Assembly (NCBI RefSeq): GCF_000732615.1 | Contig: NZ_JPGL01000014.1 | Location: forward strand, 62,001 to 126,000 | Reading direction: 5' to 3' | Source of the DNA: Burkholderia paludis | Lineage (GTDB): Bacteria > Pseudomonadota > Gammaproteobacteria > Burkholderiales > Burkholderiaceae | Length of the DNA: 64,000 bases | Shown here: positions 1 to 8,623 of the stretch, in pieces | How the letters are laid out: each line of letters starts with the position of its first letter | Position numbering within the stretch: the stretch's first letter is position 1 | Program-made: the position numbers and the translations under genes | The notes under the pieces: generated by a model | The model's database searches: none | Seen by the model: only the letters and a program-made list of their open reading frames with translations | What the model was told of the DNA's origin: nothing

Positions 1-67
1 CGGTCGCCGAGCACGGCGAGCGTACGCGCGACCGAACAGTTCAGCGTGCCGATGTCATCCCATTTCA
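1..67 (-). CDS. HxlR-family transcriptional regulator, N-terminal fragment
   Basis: Only the first 22 codons lie in the window; the rest continues past its left edge. Read on the minus strand from an ATG at 67, the peptide begins MKWDDIGTLNCSVARTLAVL, followed by a Gly-Asp-Arg stretch. This is the typical start of HxlR/MarR-like winged-helix regulators, whose conserved Cys follows a Trp-Asp motif (a redox or aldehyde sensor in some members). It diverges from the thioesterase gene at 238, so it probably regulates that gene and itself from the 170-bp gap between them. The family call rests on this short N-terminus only. Confidence 0.7.
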
Positions 68-180
68 TCGTCGAGTCTCTTGCAGCGGTTCAGCGAAATA
101 GCGGGCTCGATTATAGAACCCGCCTTCGGTTGCGACGGGCCCGGCCGCGTTGACAACGGCCGGCCTCCCTGTCGATAATG

Positions 181-197
181 AGTTCCAATTTAGAACT
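181..197. promoter_or_regulatory. Short dyad, candidate operator between HxlR gene and thioesterase
   Basis: The sequence AGTTCCAATTTAGAACT has 5-bp inverted arms (AGTTC/GAACT) around a 7-bp AT-rich centre. It lies in the divergent gap, 41 bp before the thioesterase start. HxlR proteins bind dyads of about this size, so a role as operator for the adjacent HxlR regulator is inferred. An in-frame ATG at 178 overlaps the dyad; this is one reason the thioesterase start was placed at 238 instead. Confidence 0.35.
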
Positions 198-237
198 TAC
201 TAGCGCGACCACGCGCTTTCAATCCGGAGACAACCCG

Positions 238-675
238 ATGAATTCGCTTCCCCTGTCCGGCCTCGATCTGCTGCGCAATGCGATCGCGGGTGATGCGCCG
301 CTCGCGTCGATCACCGAAACGATCCCGATGCGGCCGCTGGACGTCGAACTCGGCTACGTGAAGTTTTCGGCGCGGGCGGACGGCCGTCATCTGAACCCGC
401 TCGGCGGCGTGCACGGCGGCTTCGCCGCGACGGTGCTCGATTCGGTCACGGGGTGCGCGGTGCATTCGATGCTCGACGCGGGCGTTGGCTACGGTACGGT
501 CGATCTGCACGTGAAGATGCTGCGGCCCGTGCCGCGCGACGTCGATCTGATCGCGGAAGGGCGCGTGATTCACCTGTCGCGCTCGCTGGGCGTGGCGGAA
601 GGAACGCTGAAGACGCCCGACGACAAGATCGTCGCGCATGCGTCGGCGACCTGTTTCATTCAGCGTCCGCAGTAA
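238..675 (+). CDS. PaaI-family hotdog-fold thioesterase
   Basis: This 145-residue protein has the single hotdog-domain layout of PaaI/YbgC-like acyl-CoA thioesterases. The signature HLNPLGGVHGGFAATVLDS (about residues 50-70) matches the family's N-x-x-G-x-x-H-G-G helix, in which Asn/His and Gly bind and polarise the thioester carbonyl. It would hydrolyse an acyl- or aryl-CoA in the cytoplasm; the substrate cannot be read from sequence. The start at 238 is preceded by a GGAG ribosome site at correct spacing. An in-frame ATG at 178 would add 20 residues unlike the family. Divergent transcription from an HxlR regulator suggests inducible expression, perhaps by an aromatic compound. Confidence 0.82.
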   Translation: MNSLPLSGLDLLRNAIAGDAPLASITETIPMRPLDVELGYVKFSARADGRHLNPLGGVHGGFAATVLDSVTGCAVHSMLDAGVGYGTVDLHVKMLRPVPRDVDLIAEGRVIHLSRSLGVAEGTLKTPDDKIVAHASATCFIQRPQ

Positions 676-822
676 CGGACCACGGCAGGGCGGCCGTCCT
701 CGCAGGTGCGTATCCGCCGGTTTCGGCGTCGAAGGGGAAATGTAAGCCTGCGCGGCGCCCGTCTGAAGCGGCCGCTTCAGTGTGATAGCGTTTCTGCTTT
801 CCACCGACGCGACAGGAACAGC

Positions 823-1875
823 ATGGAATACCGCACACTCGGCGATTCGGGCATCGAGGTCAGCCTGATCGGTCTCGGCACGATGACGTGGGGCGAGCAG
901 AACTCGGAGCGCGACGCGCACGAGCAGATCGACTACGCGATCGCGCAGGGCGTGACGCTGATCGACGCCGCGGAGATGTATCCCGTGCCGCCGAAGCCCG
1001 ACACGCAAGGCCGCACCGAGCAATACATCGGCACCTGGCTTGCACGGCATCGCGCGCAGCGCGACCGCGTCGTGCTCGCGACGAAGATCGCGGGGCCGGC
1101 GCGGCAGCCGCACAATCCGCGCCATATTCGCGGCGAAGGCAACCAGTTCGACCGCAGGAACCTGACCGAAGCGCTCGACGGCAGTCTCAAGCGCCTGCAG
1201 ACCGATTACGTCGATCTCTATCAACTGCACTGGCCGGACCGCAGCACGACCACGTTCGGCCGTCCTGCCTATCCGTGGGTCGACGACACATACACGGTGC
1301 CGATCGAGGAGACGCTCGGCGTGCTCGCGGAATTCGTGAAGGCCGGCAAGGTGCGCGCGATCGGCGTGTCGAACGAAACGCCGTGGGGCGTCGCGCAGTT
1401 CCTGCATGCGGCAGAGAAGCTCGGGCTGCCGCGCATCGCCAGCATCCAGAATCCGTATAGCCTGCTGAACCGCACGTTCGAGAACGGGCTGTCGGAATTC
1501 ACGCATCGCGACGGCGTAGGGCTGCTCGCGTATTCGCCGCTCGCGTTCGGCTGGCTGTCCGGCAAGTACGAGAACGGTGCGCGCCCGGCCGGCGCGCGCA
1601 TCACGCTGTTCGAGCGCTTCCAGCGCTACAGCAAGCCGCAGGCGGTCGAGGCGACGTCGCGCTACGTCGCGCTCGCGCGGCGTCACGGGCTGTCGCCCGC
1701 GCAGTTCGCGCTTGCCTTCGTCAACAGCCGGCCGTTCGTGCACAGCAACCTGATCGGTGCGACGTCGCTCGAGCAGTTGAAGGAGAACATCGGCAGCATC
1801 GACGTGAAGCTGTCCGACGCGGTGCTCGCCGAGATCGACGCGCTGCACGAACTGCAGCCGAACCCGGCGCCGTAA
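823..1875 (+). CDS. tas: Aldo/keto reductase, Tas family
   Basis: The 350-residue protein is collinear with E. coli Tas along its length. It opens MEYRTLGDSGIEVSLIGLGT and contains the catalytic-region block LIDAAEMYPVPPKPDTQGRT, the KRLQTDYVDLYQLHWP strand, GVSNETPWGV and IQNPYSLLNR. It ends in a Pro-Ala-Pro tail as Tas does. It is expected to be an NADPH-dependent cytoplasmic oxidoreductase; the physiological substrate of Tas is unknown. The start at 823 is preceded by an AGGA site about 6 bp upstream. It stands alone: the thioesterase ends 147 bp before it and the next gene is convergent. Confidence 0.9.
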   Translation: MEYRTLGDSGIEVSLIGLGTMTWGEQNSERDAHEQIDYAIAQGVTLIDAAEMYPVPPKPDTQGRTEQYIGTWLARHRAQRDRVVLATKIAGPARQPHNPRHIRGEGNQFDRRNLTEALDGSLKRLQTDYVDLYQLHWPDRSTTTFGRPAYPWVDDTYTVPIEETLGVLAEFVKAGKVRAIGVSNETPWGVAQFLHAAEKLGLPRIASIQNPYSLLNRTFENGLSEFTHRDGVGLLAYSPLAFGWLSGKYENGARPAGARITLFERFQRYSKPQAVEATSRYVALARRHGLSPAQFALAFVNSRPFVHSNLIGATSLEQLKENIGSIDVKLSDAVLAEIDALHELQPNPAP

Positions 1876-1952
1876 ACGGCGCACGGCCCGTGCGGCAGCG
1901 ATGCCGCAACGGGCCGCACCGGCGGCGGATCGCCGCACCGCCGCCGGTTCGG

Positions 1953-3239
1953 CTACCGCATCTTGAGCCGCGTGCGCGCGACGAACAGCGCGGCGAGGCT
2001 CAACAGCGCGCAACCCATCAGGTAGAGCGCCGGCGCCAGCCGGTTGCCGGTCGCGCTGATCAGCCAGGTGATGACGAACGGCGCGAAACCGCCGAACAGC
2101 GTGACGCCCGTGTTGTAGCTGACGGCGAGCCCCGTTGCGCGCGTCTGCGACGGAAACAGCTCGGCCATCAGCGCCGGCAGCGCGCCGCAGTACATCGCCT
2201 TCAACGCGCCGATCCACACCAGTGCCGCGAGCATTGCCGCGAACGATGCGTGGCGCGTGAGCCATGCGAACGTCGGCCAGACGGTGACGAGCATCAGGAG
2301 GGCCGCGACCGCCATCATGCGGATCCGTCCGGTGCGATCGGACAGGTGCCCGACGACCGGCGTGACGAGCGTGAGCACGAAGCCGGTCGCGAGCGTCGCG
2401 GCGAAGCCCGTCGAAGCGGGCAGCCCGAGCTGCCGGATCGCGTAGGTCGGCATGTACAGCACCATGTAGTTGAGCGCGGTCGAGATCACGAGCGCGCCGA
2501 TCGACAGCAGCAGCCGCAACTTCTGATCCGCGAACAATTCGCGCACGGGCGCCTCGGAGCGGGCCTGCGCCTTGAACTCGACGCCTTCGTCGACGTAGCG
2601 GCGGATGTACAGCCCGACCGGGCCGATCGCGAGACCGAACAGGAACGGCACGCGCCAGCCCCAGCTTTCGAGTTGCGCGGTGGTCAGCGTGGCCGTCAGC
2701 AGCGCGCCGAAGCCCGATGCGAGCAGCGTCGCGAGGCCCTGGCTCGCGAACTGCCAGCTCGACATGAAGCCGCGCCGCTGCGGTGCGTGCTCGACGAGGA
2801 ACGCGGTCGAGCTCGCGAATTCGCCGCCCGCGGAAAAGCCCTGCATCAGTCGCGACAGCATGATCCCGAGCGGCGCGAGTATGCCGATCGACGCGTAAGT
2901 CGGCATCAGCGCGATCAGCAGCGTGCCGGCCATCATCATCGCGATCGACAGCAGCAGCGACGCCTTGCGGCCTGCGCGATCCGCGTACGCACCGAGCACG
3001 AAGCCGCCGATCGGCCGGATCAGGTAGGACAGCCCGAACGTGCCGAGCGTGAGCATCAGCGACGTCGCTTCGCTCGTGGCGGGAAAGAACAGCCTGGCGA
3101 TCGTCACCGCGAAGAAGCCGTAGACGATCAGGTCGAACCATTCGAGCGCGTTGCCGATCGACGCCGCGAAGATGATGCGCCGGATCTGCGCGGCGCTGGG
3201 GCGGGCGACTTCGTGCGAGGTCAGGGTGGTCGTGTTCAT
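1953..3239 (-). CDS. MFS transporter, metabolite:H+ symporter (MHS) type
   Basis: This 428-residue, 12-helix major facilitator belongs to the MHS subfamily (citrate, ketoglutarate and shikimate symporters). The N-terminal helix motif GNALEWFDLIVYGFFAVTIA and the loop RPIGGFVLGAYADRAGRK are diagnostic, as are the second-half D-R-x-G-R loop (HLSDRTGRIRMM) and PTYAIRQ. It probably imports a small organic acid or amide with protons across the inner membrane. It lies 38 bp downstream of the M20 peptidase gene on the same strand, and the two likely form an operon in which the transporter supplies the hydrolase substrate. The substrate is not identifiable. Confidence 0.85.
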   Translation of the reverse strand: MNTTTLTSHEVARPSAAQIRRIIFAASIGNALEWFDLIVYGFFAVTIARLFFPATSEATSLMLTLGTFGLSYLIRPIGGFVLGAYADRAGRKASLLLSIAMMMAGTLLIALMPTYASIGILAPLGIMLSRLMQGFSAGGEFASSTAFLVEHAPQRRGFMSSWQFASQGLATLLASGFGALLTATLTTAQLESWGWRVPFLFGLAIGPVGLYIRRYVDEGVEFKAQARSEAPVRELFADQKLRLLLSIGALVISTALNYMVLYMPTYAIRQLGLPASTGFAATLATGFVLTLVTPVVGHLSDRTGRIRMMAVAALLMLVTVWPTFAWLTRHASFAAMLAALVWIGALKAMYCGALPALMAELFPSQTRATGLAVSYNTGVTLFGGFAPFVITWLISATGNRLAPALYLMGCALLSLAALFVARTRLKMR

Positions 3240-3277
3240 CGTGTGGGCAGCTTCCTTGAAAGGGGGCGAAGCGCGCG

Positions 3278-4699
3278 TTACAGGGCGGCGGCAGCCGTGG
3301 CGGGCGCCGCTTGGCGAACGGTCGGCGCGTCGTCGCCGAGATCCCAGAAGAGGCCGGCCATCATCTGCAGCCCTTCGCGGACGACGCTTGCAAGCAGATG
3401 CTCGTCGGGGGCGTGCTGCGAGCACGCCGGGTACGAATGCGGCACCCACAGCGTCGGCAGTCCGAGCGTCTCGGCGAACACCTCGTTCGGCAGCGTGCCG
3501 CCGAGATTCGGCAGGATCGCGGGCCGCTTGCCGGTGGTGCGTGCGAGCGACGCGACGGCCCAGCGGACCCACGGATCGTCCGGCGACAGGCGCGTCGCCG
3601 GTGCGCCGCGCTCGACGTCGATCTCGACGTCGGCGAAGCCGTGCGCATCGAGGTGCGCGCGCAGGTGCGCATGCAGCGCTTCCCAGTCGGTGCCGACGAC
3701 GAAGCGCAACTGGCAGTGCGCATACGCGACGGGCGGGATCGCATTGACGGGGTGCTCGGGATTGCCCGCCTTGAAGGCGAGGATCTCGAAGGTGTTCCAG
3801 CCGAATACGCGCTCGGCCGCGGAGAGGCCGGGCTCGCCCCAGTCCGCGTCGAGCGCCGGATCGCCGGGGCCGCCGCCCACGGCAAGATCGGCGAGCGCGT
3901 CGCGCACGGCGGCCGGGATCGGCGGCGGACGCAGCCCCGCGACGCGAATCGCGCCGCGGGCATCGACGAGGCTCGCGAGGGCATGGGCAAGCACGATCGC
4001 CGGGTTGCGCAGCAGTCCGCCCCAGTTGCCGGAATGGTGCGCGCCGTCGCGGGCGCGCAGGCCCAGCCTGAAGTTGACCGAGCCGCGCGAGCCGAGGAAC
4101 ACGGTCGGGCGCGCAGCGGCGATGCGCGGACCGTCGGATGCGATCAGCACGTCGGCCGCGAGCGCGTCGCGCTCCCGGCGGCACATCGCGTCGAGGCCCG
4201 GCGACCCCGTTTCCTCGCCCATCTCGATCAGCAGTTTCGCGTTGAAGCCGAGCCGGCCGCCGCGCGCGTCGAGCACGCTCGCCAGCGCGGCCAGGTTGAT
4301 GGTGTGCTGGCCCTTGTTGTCGGCGCTGCCGCGGCCGTACCAGCGGTCGCCGTCGGCCGTCAGCGTCCACGGCGACAGCGGCGCGCGCCATTGCGCGTCG
4401 TAGCCGCGCACGACGTCGCCGTGACCGTAGATCAGCACGGTCGGCAGCGCGTCGTCTTCGTGGCGGGACGCGAGCAGGAACGGGCCGCCGCCGTCGACGG
4501 GGTTGTCGACGATCCGCGATGCGAAGCCGAGACGGGCAGCCTCGGGCGCGATTTCGTCGCTCAGGTAGGCGCGCAGCGCGGCTTCGTTGCCGCTGTCCTG
4601 GCTTTCGGTGCGCAGGCCGACGCGGCGGCTCAGGGTCGTGAAGAACGCACCGGATTCGAACTGGTTCAGCGCGTGCTGGATGGCGGCGGTACGGCTCAA
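3278..4699 (-). CDS. M20-family metallopeptidase / amidohydrolase
   Basis: This 473-residue protein shows the two-domain M20 dizinc hydrolase pattern. Motif YGHGDVVRG carries His93, YGRGSADNKG carries the bridging Asp127, and EMGEETGSPG gives the catalytic Glu pair 162/163. A dimerisation lid domain follows, and a C-terminal metal-ligand region around PHSYPACSQHAPDEHL contributes the last His. The start is a TTG at 4699, chosen because AGGAGA lies 6 bp upstream; no ATG sits nearby and longer readings run into the divergent promoter. It likely cleaves a dipeptide or N-acyl amino acid in the cytoplasm. It is first in a two-gene unit with the MHS transporter and diverges from a LysR regulator. 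Confidence 0.85.
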   Translation of the reverse strand: MSRTAAIQHALNQFESGAFFTTLSRRVGLRTESQDSGNEAALRAYLSDEIAPEAARLGFASRIVDNPVDGGGPFLLASRHEDDALPTVLIYGHGDVVRGYDAQWRAPLSPWTLTADGDRWYGRGSADNKGQHTINLAALASVLDARGGRLGFNAKLLIEMGEETGSPGLDAMCRRERDALAADVLIASDGPRIAAARPTVFLGSRGSVNFRLGLRARDGAHHSGNWGGLLRNPAIVLAHALASLVDARGAIRVAGLRPPPIPAAVRDALADLAVGGGPGDPALDADWGEPGLSAAERVFGWNTFEILAFKAGNPEHPVNAIPPVAYAHCQLRFVVGTDWEALHAHLRAHLDAHGFADVEIDVERGAPATRLSPDDPWVRWAVASLARTTGKRPAILPNLGGTLPNEVFAETLGLPTLWVPHSYPACSQHAPDEHLLASVVREGLQMMAGLFWDLGDDAPTVRQAAPATAAAAL

Positions 4700-4810
4700 G
4701 TCGTGTCTCCTGGGTCGAGGGCTGCACGCGCGCGACGCGCATGCAGCGGGAAGTGCGATCGATTCTAGAAAGCCGTTTTTTTTGTCACAATGATCGAATT
4801 TCGAACCTTT

Positions 4811-4829
4811 CTTTGCCGAAAAGGCAAAG
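4811..4829. promoter_or_regulatory. Inverted repeat in the M20/LysR divergent promoter
   Basis: The arms CTTTGCC and GGCAAAG (7 bp each, perfect) flank a GAAAA centre, 34 bp before the LysR start. The size and position fit a LysR-type operator used for autoregulation and for control of the divergent peptidase-transporter pair. It could alternatively form a small hairpin in the LysR leader. The surrounding gap is AT-rich compared with the genes. Confidence 0.4.
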
Positions 4830-4862
4830 CAGACTGACCAAGCGCGGCGTGGAGACGGAACG

Positions 4863-5816
4863 ATGGCGGCTTTCCTGCATGGCCTGGCGTTGCGGTATTT
4901 CGTGGAGGTGGCGCGTACCGGCTCGATCAGCGACGCGTCCGCGCGGCTGCATGTGGCCGTGTCGGCGATCAGCCGCCAGATCGCGAAGCTCGAGGGCGAG
5001 CTCGGCGCGCCGTTGTTCGAGCGCCGGCCGCGCGGGATGGCGCTGTCGGAGGCGGGCGAGCGGCTGCTGGCGTTCGCGCAGCGCAGCCTGCTCGAGGCCG
5101 AGCACGTGATGAAGGACATCGGCGGGCTCGACGCGCTGCACGGCAGCCTGCTGAAGATCGCGTGCTCGGAAGGGTTCGCGATCGATTTCCTGCCCGGCGC
5201 GCTCGCGAGCTTCAAGGCGCGTCACCCGGGCGTCGACTTCTCCGTGTGGGTCGTGTCGCCGGCGGACGCGACGCGGCGCGTGCGCGACGGCGATGCGGAC
5301 ATCGCGCTGACCTTCAGCCTAGCGCCGGAGAAGGGCGTGCGCGTCGAGCATACCGAGCGCGCGCCGATCTTCGCGCTGGTGCGTCACGACCATCCCCTCG
5401 CGACACGCGGCGCGGTATCGCTCGCCGATGTCGCGTGTCACCCGCACGTGCTGCCCGAGGCCGGCACGACGGTGCGCCAGCTGATCGACATCGCATGCGC
5501 GCTCGACGGGCTGCTGCTCGAGCCCGAGCTGACGAGCAACAACACGGCGGCGATGTACGGCTACGCGCGGCGTACGGGCGCGGTGATGTTCACGGGGCTG
5601 CTGTCGGTGCGCGACCGCTGCGACGCGGACGGCTTCGTCGTCGTGCCCGTGACGAACCCGCAGCTTCGCGAGCGCAGCATCCAGGTGCAGACGATGGCGG
5701 GGCGCGACCTGCCCACGTCGGTACGGGCTTTTCGCGATCACCTGATCGACGCGATGCAGGCCGCCGCGCCGCCGCCGGCCGTCGCGCGCGGACCGAGACG
5801 CCGGCCCGTGAGATAA
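4863..5816 (+). CDS. LysR-family transcriptional regulator
   Basis: This 317-residue protein has the LysR winged-helix domain at residues 1-65 (RYFVEVARTGSISDASARLH, then VSAISRQIAKLEGELGAPLF) followed by a periplasmic-binding-protein-like effector domain to about residue 300. It is transcribed divergently from the M20 peptidase and MHS transporter genes, so it most likely controls that pair in response to the transported compound. The C-terminus is Pro/Arg-rich and carries no recognisable domain. The effector cannot be named. Confidence 0.88.
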   Translation: MAAFLHGLALRYFVEVARTGSISDASARLHVAVSAISRQIAKLEGELGAPLFERRPRGMALSEAGERLLAFAQRSLLEAEHVMKDIGGLDALHGSLLKIACSEGFAIDFLPGALASFKARHPGVDFSVWVVSPADATRRVRDGDADIALTFSLAPEKGVRVEHTERAPIFALVRHDHPLATRGAVSLADVACHPHVLPEAGTTVRQLIDIACALDGLLLEPELTSNNTAAMYGYARRTGAVMFTGLLSVRDRCDADGFVVVPVTNPQLRERSIQVQTMAGRDLPTSVRAFRDHLIDAMQAAAPPPAVARGPRRRPVR

Positions 5817-5880
5817 TCGCCAATCCGCCTTCCGCGCCCGTGCGGCTCATCGAGCCGCATCGCCCCTGTTCGACACCGAA

Positions 5881-7008
5881 TTGAAGAACCTGATTGCCAC
5901 CCTCGATCGCGCCGGCGAGTTCGACGAGCTCATCGACGTGCGCACGCCGCTCGAGTTCGCCGAGGATCATATTCCCGGCGCGCTGAACGCGCCCGTGCTC
6001 GGCAACGAGGAGCGCGCGCTGATCGGCACGATGTACCGTCAGGTCTCGCCCTACGAGGCGACGCGGGTCGGCGCGGCGATCGTCGCGCGCAACATCGCGC
6101 GCCATCTCGACACCACGTTCGCCGACCGGCCGCGCAACTGGCGGCCGCTGATCTACTGCTGGCGCGGCGGCATGCGTTCGGGCTCGATGACGACCTGGTT
6201 CAACCTGATCGGCTGGAAGGCGCGCCAGCTCGAAGGCGGATACAAGACCTACCGCCGCTCGGTGTGCGCGACGCTCGACTTGCTGCCGACGCGCTTTCGC
6301 TACATCGCGCTCGTCGGCCATACGGGCTGCGGCAAGACGCGCCTGCTGAACGCCCTGGGCGACGTGGGCGCGCAAACGCTCGATCTCGAAGCGCTCGCGT
6401 GTCACCGCGGCTCGCTGCTCGGCGCGTTGCCTGGCAAGCCGCAGCCGACGCAGAAAGGGTTCGATTCGGGGCTCGTCGGGGCGCTCGAGCGTTTCGACCC
6501 CCAATGGCCGGTGTTCGTCGAATCGGAAAGCCGCAAGATCGGGCTCGTGCAGTTGCCGATCGCGCTGGTCGACGCGTTTCACGCGGGGCCGTGGGTGCAG
6601 GTCGAGGCGACGCACGACGAGCGCATCGACTTCCTCCTCGACGACTATGGCCATCTGTTCGACGATCCGGCGGCCTTCAAGGCGCAACTGCATCGATTGA
6701 TCGGCCTGCACAGCCGCGACGAGGTGACGCGCTGGAACGCGCTGATCGATGCAGATGCGCGCGCCGACCTGTTCGCCGAACTGATCGACAGGCATTACGA
6801 TCCCGCCTATGCGCGTACCTACCGCGCGACGTACGGCACGCCGAACCGGGTGCTGACGCTCACGTTCCGGCCCAACGCGGCGGACGTGGGCGAGCAGGCG
6901 CGCACGCTGCTGGCCCGGCTCGCGCAAGCCGGGCTGCCCGCGTCGGCCGCGCTCGCGACGGGCGCGGAATCCGTAATCGACAAAAACCAATCGACGACCA
7001 CACGATGA
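5881..7008 (+). CDS. selU: tRNA 2-selenouridine synthase (SelU/MnmH)
   Basis: This protein of about 375 residues joins an N-terminal rhodanese domain (LIDVRTPLEFAEDHIPGALN; catalytic Cys93 in IYCWRGGMRSG) to a P-loop domain (GHTGCGKT, residues 146-153). This architecture is specific to SelU, which replaces the 2-thio group of the tRNA wobble uridine with selenium via geranylated tRNA, using selenophosphate made by SelD. Its length fits the family. The start is taken as TTG 5881 because no ATG lies in frame near the expected N-terminus and the rhodanese fold needs these residues; no clear ribosome site is visible, so the start is uncertain. The stop overlaps the start of the following permease gene (ATGA). 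Confidence 0.9.
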   Translation: MKNLIATLDRAGEFDELIDVRTPLEFAEDHIPGALNAPVLGNEERALIGTMYRQVSPYEATRVGAAIVARNIARHLDTTFADRPRNWRPLIYCWRGGMRSGSMTTWFNLIGWKARQLEGGYKTYRRSVCATLDLLPTRFRYIALVGHTGCGKTRLLNALGDVGAQTLDLEALACHRGSLLGALPGKPQPTQKGFDSGLVGALERFDPQWPVFVESESRKIGLVQLPIALVDAFHAGPWVQVEATHDERIDFLLDDYGHLFDDPAAFKAQLHRLIGLHSRDEVTRWNALIDADARADLFAELIDRHYDPAYARTYRATYGTPNRVLTLTFRPNAADVGEQARTLLARLAQAGLPASAALATGAESVIDKNQSTTTR

Positions 7009-8063
7009 CGACCACACGCACCCAACCCGGCCCGGCCCTTGGCTGGATGACCTTCCTGCTGATCGCAGTCGCGGGCCTGTTCTATGTGAAATGGTTTCCG
7101 TACTACAACAAGGCGTTCGTTGCCGCCGAGCATCATTCCATCGGCCAGTCGATCCTGATGGGCACGTCGGCGGCCGCGCCCGAGCCGTCGCTGAAGGCGG
7201 CGCTCGACTACGCATGGGCGTACGGCAAGGCGATCTGGCAGGCGATGGTGCTCGGCCTGCTGCTCGGTTCGGCCGTGCAGGCGTTGCTACCCGCGCACTG
7301 GGTCGCGCGCGTGCTCGGCCGTACCGGGTTCGGCAGCGTCGCCGCGGGCGGCCTGCTGTCGCTGCCCGGGATGATGTGCACGTGCTGCGCGGCGCCGGTC
7401 GTCGCGGGCCTGCGGGCTCGCAACGCATCGCCGGGCGGCGCGGTCGCGTTCTGGCTCGGCAACACGGTGCTGAACCCGGCGGCGCTGGTCTTCATGGGCT
7501 TCGTGCTCGGCTGGCACTGGAGCATGCTGCGCCTCGTGCTCGGCATCGCGATGGTGTTCGGGATCGGCTATCTGCTGAACCGGCTTGCGCGCCCGGGCGA
7601 CGCCAGCGTCGACGATGCGCAGCTCGCCGCGCTGGCGGCCGGGCAGGCCGCGGCCGGCAATCCGTTCGTCCGCTGGATGAAGCTGCTCGCGCGCATGGTC
7701 GTGCGGCTCGTGCCCGAATACATCGTGCTCGTGCTGCTGCTCGGCGCCGCGCGTGCATGGCTGTTCCCGCATATCGGTCCGGACATCGGCAACCATCTCG
7801 GCTGGATCGTCGCGTTTGCGATTGCCGGCATGCTGTTCGTGATCCCGACTGCCGGGGAAGTGCCGATCATCCAGGCAATGCTGTCGCTCGGCATGGGCGT
7901 CGGCCCGGCCGCGGCCCTGCTGATGACGCTGCCGCCGATCAGCGTGCCGTCGCTCGCCATGCTCGCGCGTTCGTTCAAGCCGTACATGCTGGCCATCGTC
8001 GCGATCCTCGTCGTCGTATTCGGGATCGCGAGCGGCCTGCTCGCGGTCGCGCTCGGGTTCTGA
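7005..8063 (+). CDS. DUF318/ArsP-like permease coupled to selU
   Basis: This 352-residue integral membrane protein has about eight to ten predicted helices in two homologous halves. Each half carries a conserved turn: LSLPGMMCTCCAAPVVAGLR (a CTCC cysteine cluster) and VIPTAGEVPIIQAMLSLGMG. This is the signature of the YraQ/DUF318 permeases, which include ArsP organoarsenical exporters and metal-efflux relatives. Its ATG overlaps the selU stop by four bases, so the two are translationally coupled. A role in moving a selenium (or other chalcogen/metalloid) species is inferred only from this coupling; the paired cysteines would suit a soft ligand. Confidence 0.8.
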   Translation: MTTTRTQPGPALGWMTFLLIAVAGLFYVKWFPYYNKAFVAAEHHSIGQSILMGTSAAAPEPSLKAALDYAWAYGKAIWQAMVLGLLLGSAVQALLPAHWVARVLGRTGFGSVAAGGLLSLPGMMCTCCAAPVVAGLRARNASPGGAVAFWLGNTVLNPAALVFMGFVLGWHWSMLRLVLGIAMVFGIGYLLNRLARPGDASVDDAQLAALAAGQAAAGNPFVRWMKLLARMVVRLVPEYIVLVLLLGAARAWLFPHIGPDIGNHLGWIVAFAIAGMLFVIPTAGEVPIIQAMLSLGMGVGPAAALLMTLPPISVPSLAMLARSFKPYMLAIVAILVVVFGIASGLLAVALGF

Positions 8064-8163
8064 CACGCGCGAGCGGTGCGCCGACCGGCGCCATCGTCGT
8101 ATTCATCCGGCGCCGCCGTTTCGCGCGTGCGGTGCCCTTTACAAGAAGCAAACAGGAAAACGC

Positions 8164-8586
8164 ATGACCCAACCGAAGATCCATCCTCGACTCGAAAAGG
8201 CGCTGACGCGCGGCGATCTCTCGATCCGCCAGGCCAATTCCGCGCGGGCGACCGCCGTGCTGAACGCACTCGGCACGATGATCATCGAGGCCTCCGCAAC
8301 GATCGGCGTCGAGGCCAGCATCGAGATCCCGCAGGGCGACCGCATTTACGATCCGGTCAACGGCCTGTGGCCGCAGAAGATGCTGGTGTCGTTCGACGGC
8401 CCGGTGGACGAAGCCGAGAAGGAGGAGCTGCGTACGGTGTATCTGGTGGCAGACGATCCGGGCACGCAGTTCCGCGTCGAATGGCACCGCGCGGACGGCA
8501 AGCTCGGCCGCCAGGAAGGCGGCCCGCTCGCGACCGTCGCGTTCCTGACCGACGTCGAGATCCCGTGGAGCGACGACGACGAGTAA
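8164..8586 (+). CDS. Conserved hypothetical protein, 140 aa
   Basis: I do not recognise this protein. It is soluble and acidic at its C-terminus (ends in a run of Asp/Glu), with no signal peptide, no cysteine and no membrane segment. An N-terminal helix-rich half (residues 1-45) is followed by a probable beta-rich half around GDRIYDPVNGLWPQKMLVSF and DDPGTQFRVEWHRADGK. A good ribosome site (AGGAAA, 6 bp spacing) precedes the ATG. Codon use matches the neighbours and the frame is intact, so it is very probably real. It lies 100 bp downstream of the DUF318 permease on the same strand and could be part of that transcript. Confidence 0.75.
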   Translation: MTQPKIHPRLEKALTRGDLSIRQANSARATAVLNALGTMIIEASATIGVEASIEIPQGDRIYDPVNGLWPQKMLVSFDGPVDEAEKEELRTVYLVADDPGTQFRVEWHRADGKLGRQEGGPLATVAFLTDVEIPWSDDDE

Positions 8587-8623
8587 CGTCGTCGCATGAT
8601 GCCGGCGCCGCGTGCGCCGGCCG

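Noticed and set aside
190..3141. Very long minus-strand open frame of 983 codons
   Set aside because: It is antisense to the thioesterase and tas genes and out of frame with the MFS gene. Its product is Arg/Ala-rich without domains, a usual by-product of high-GC coding DNA.
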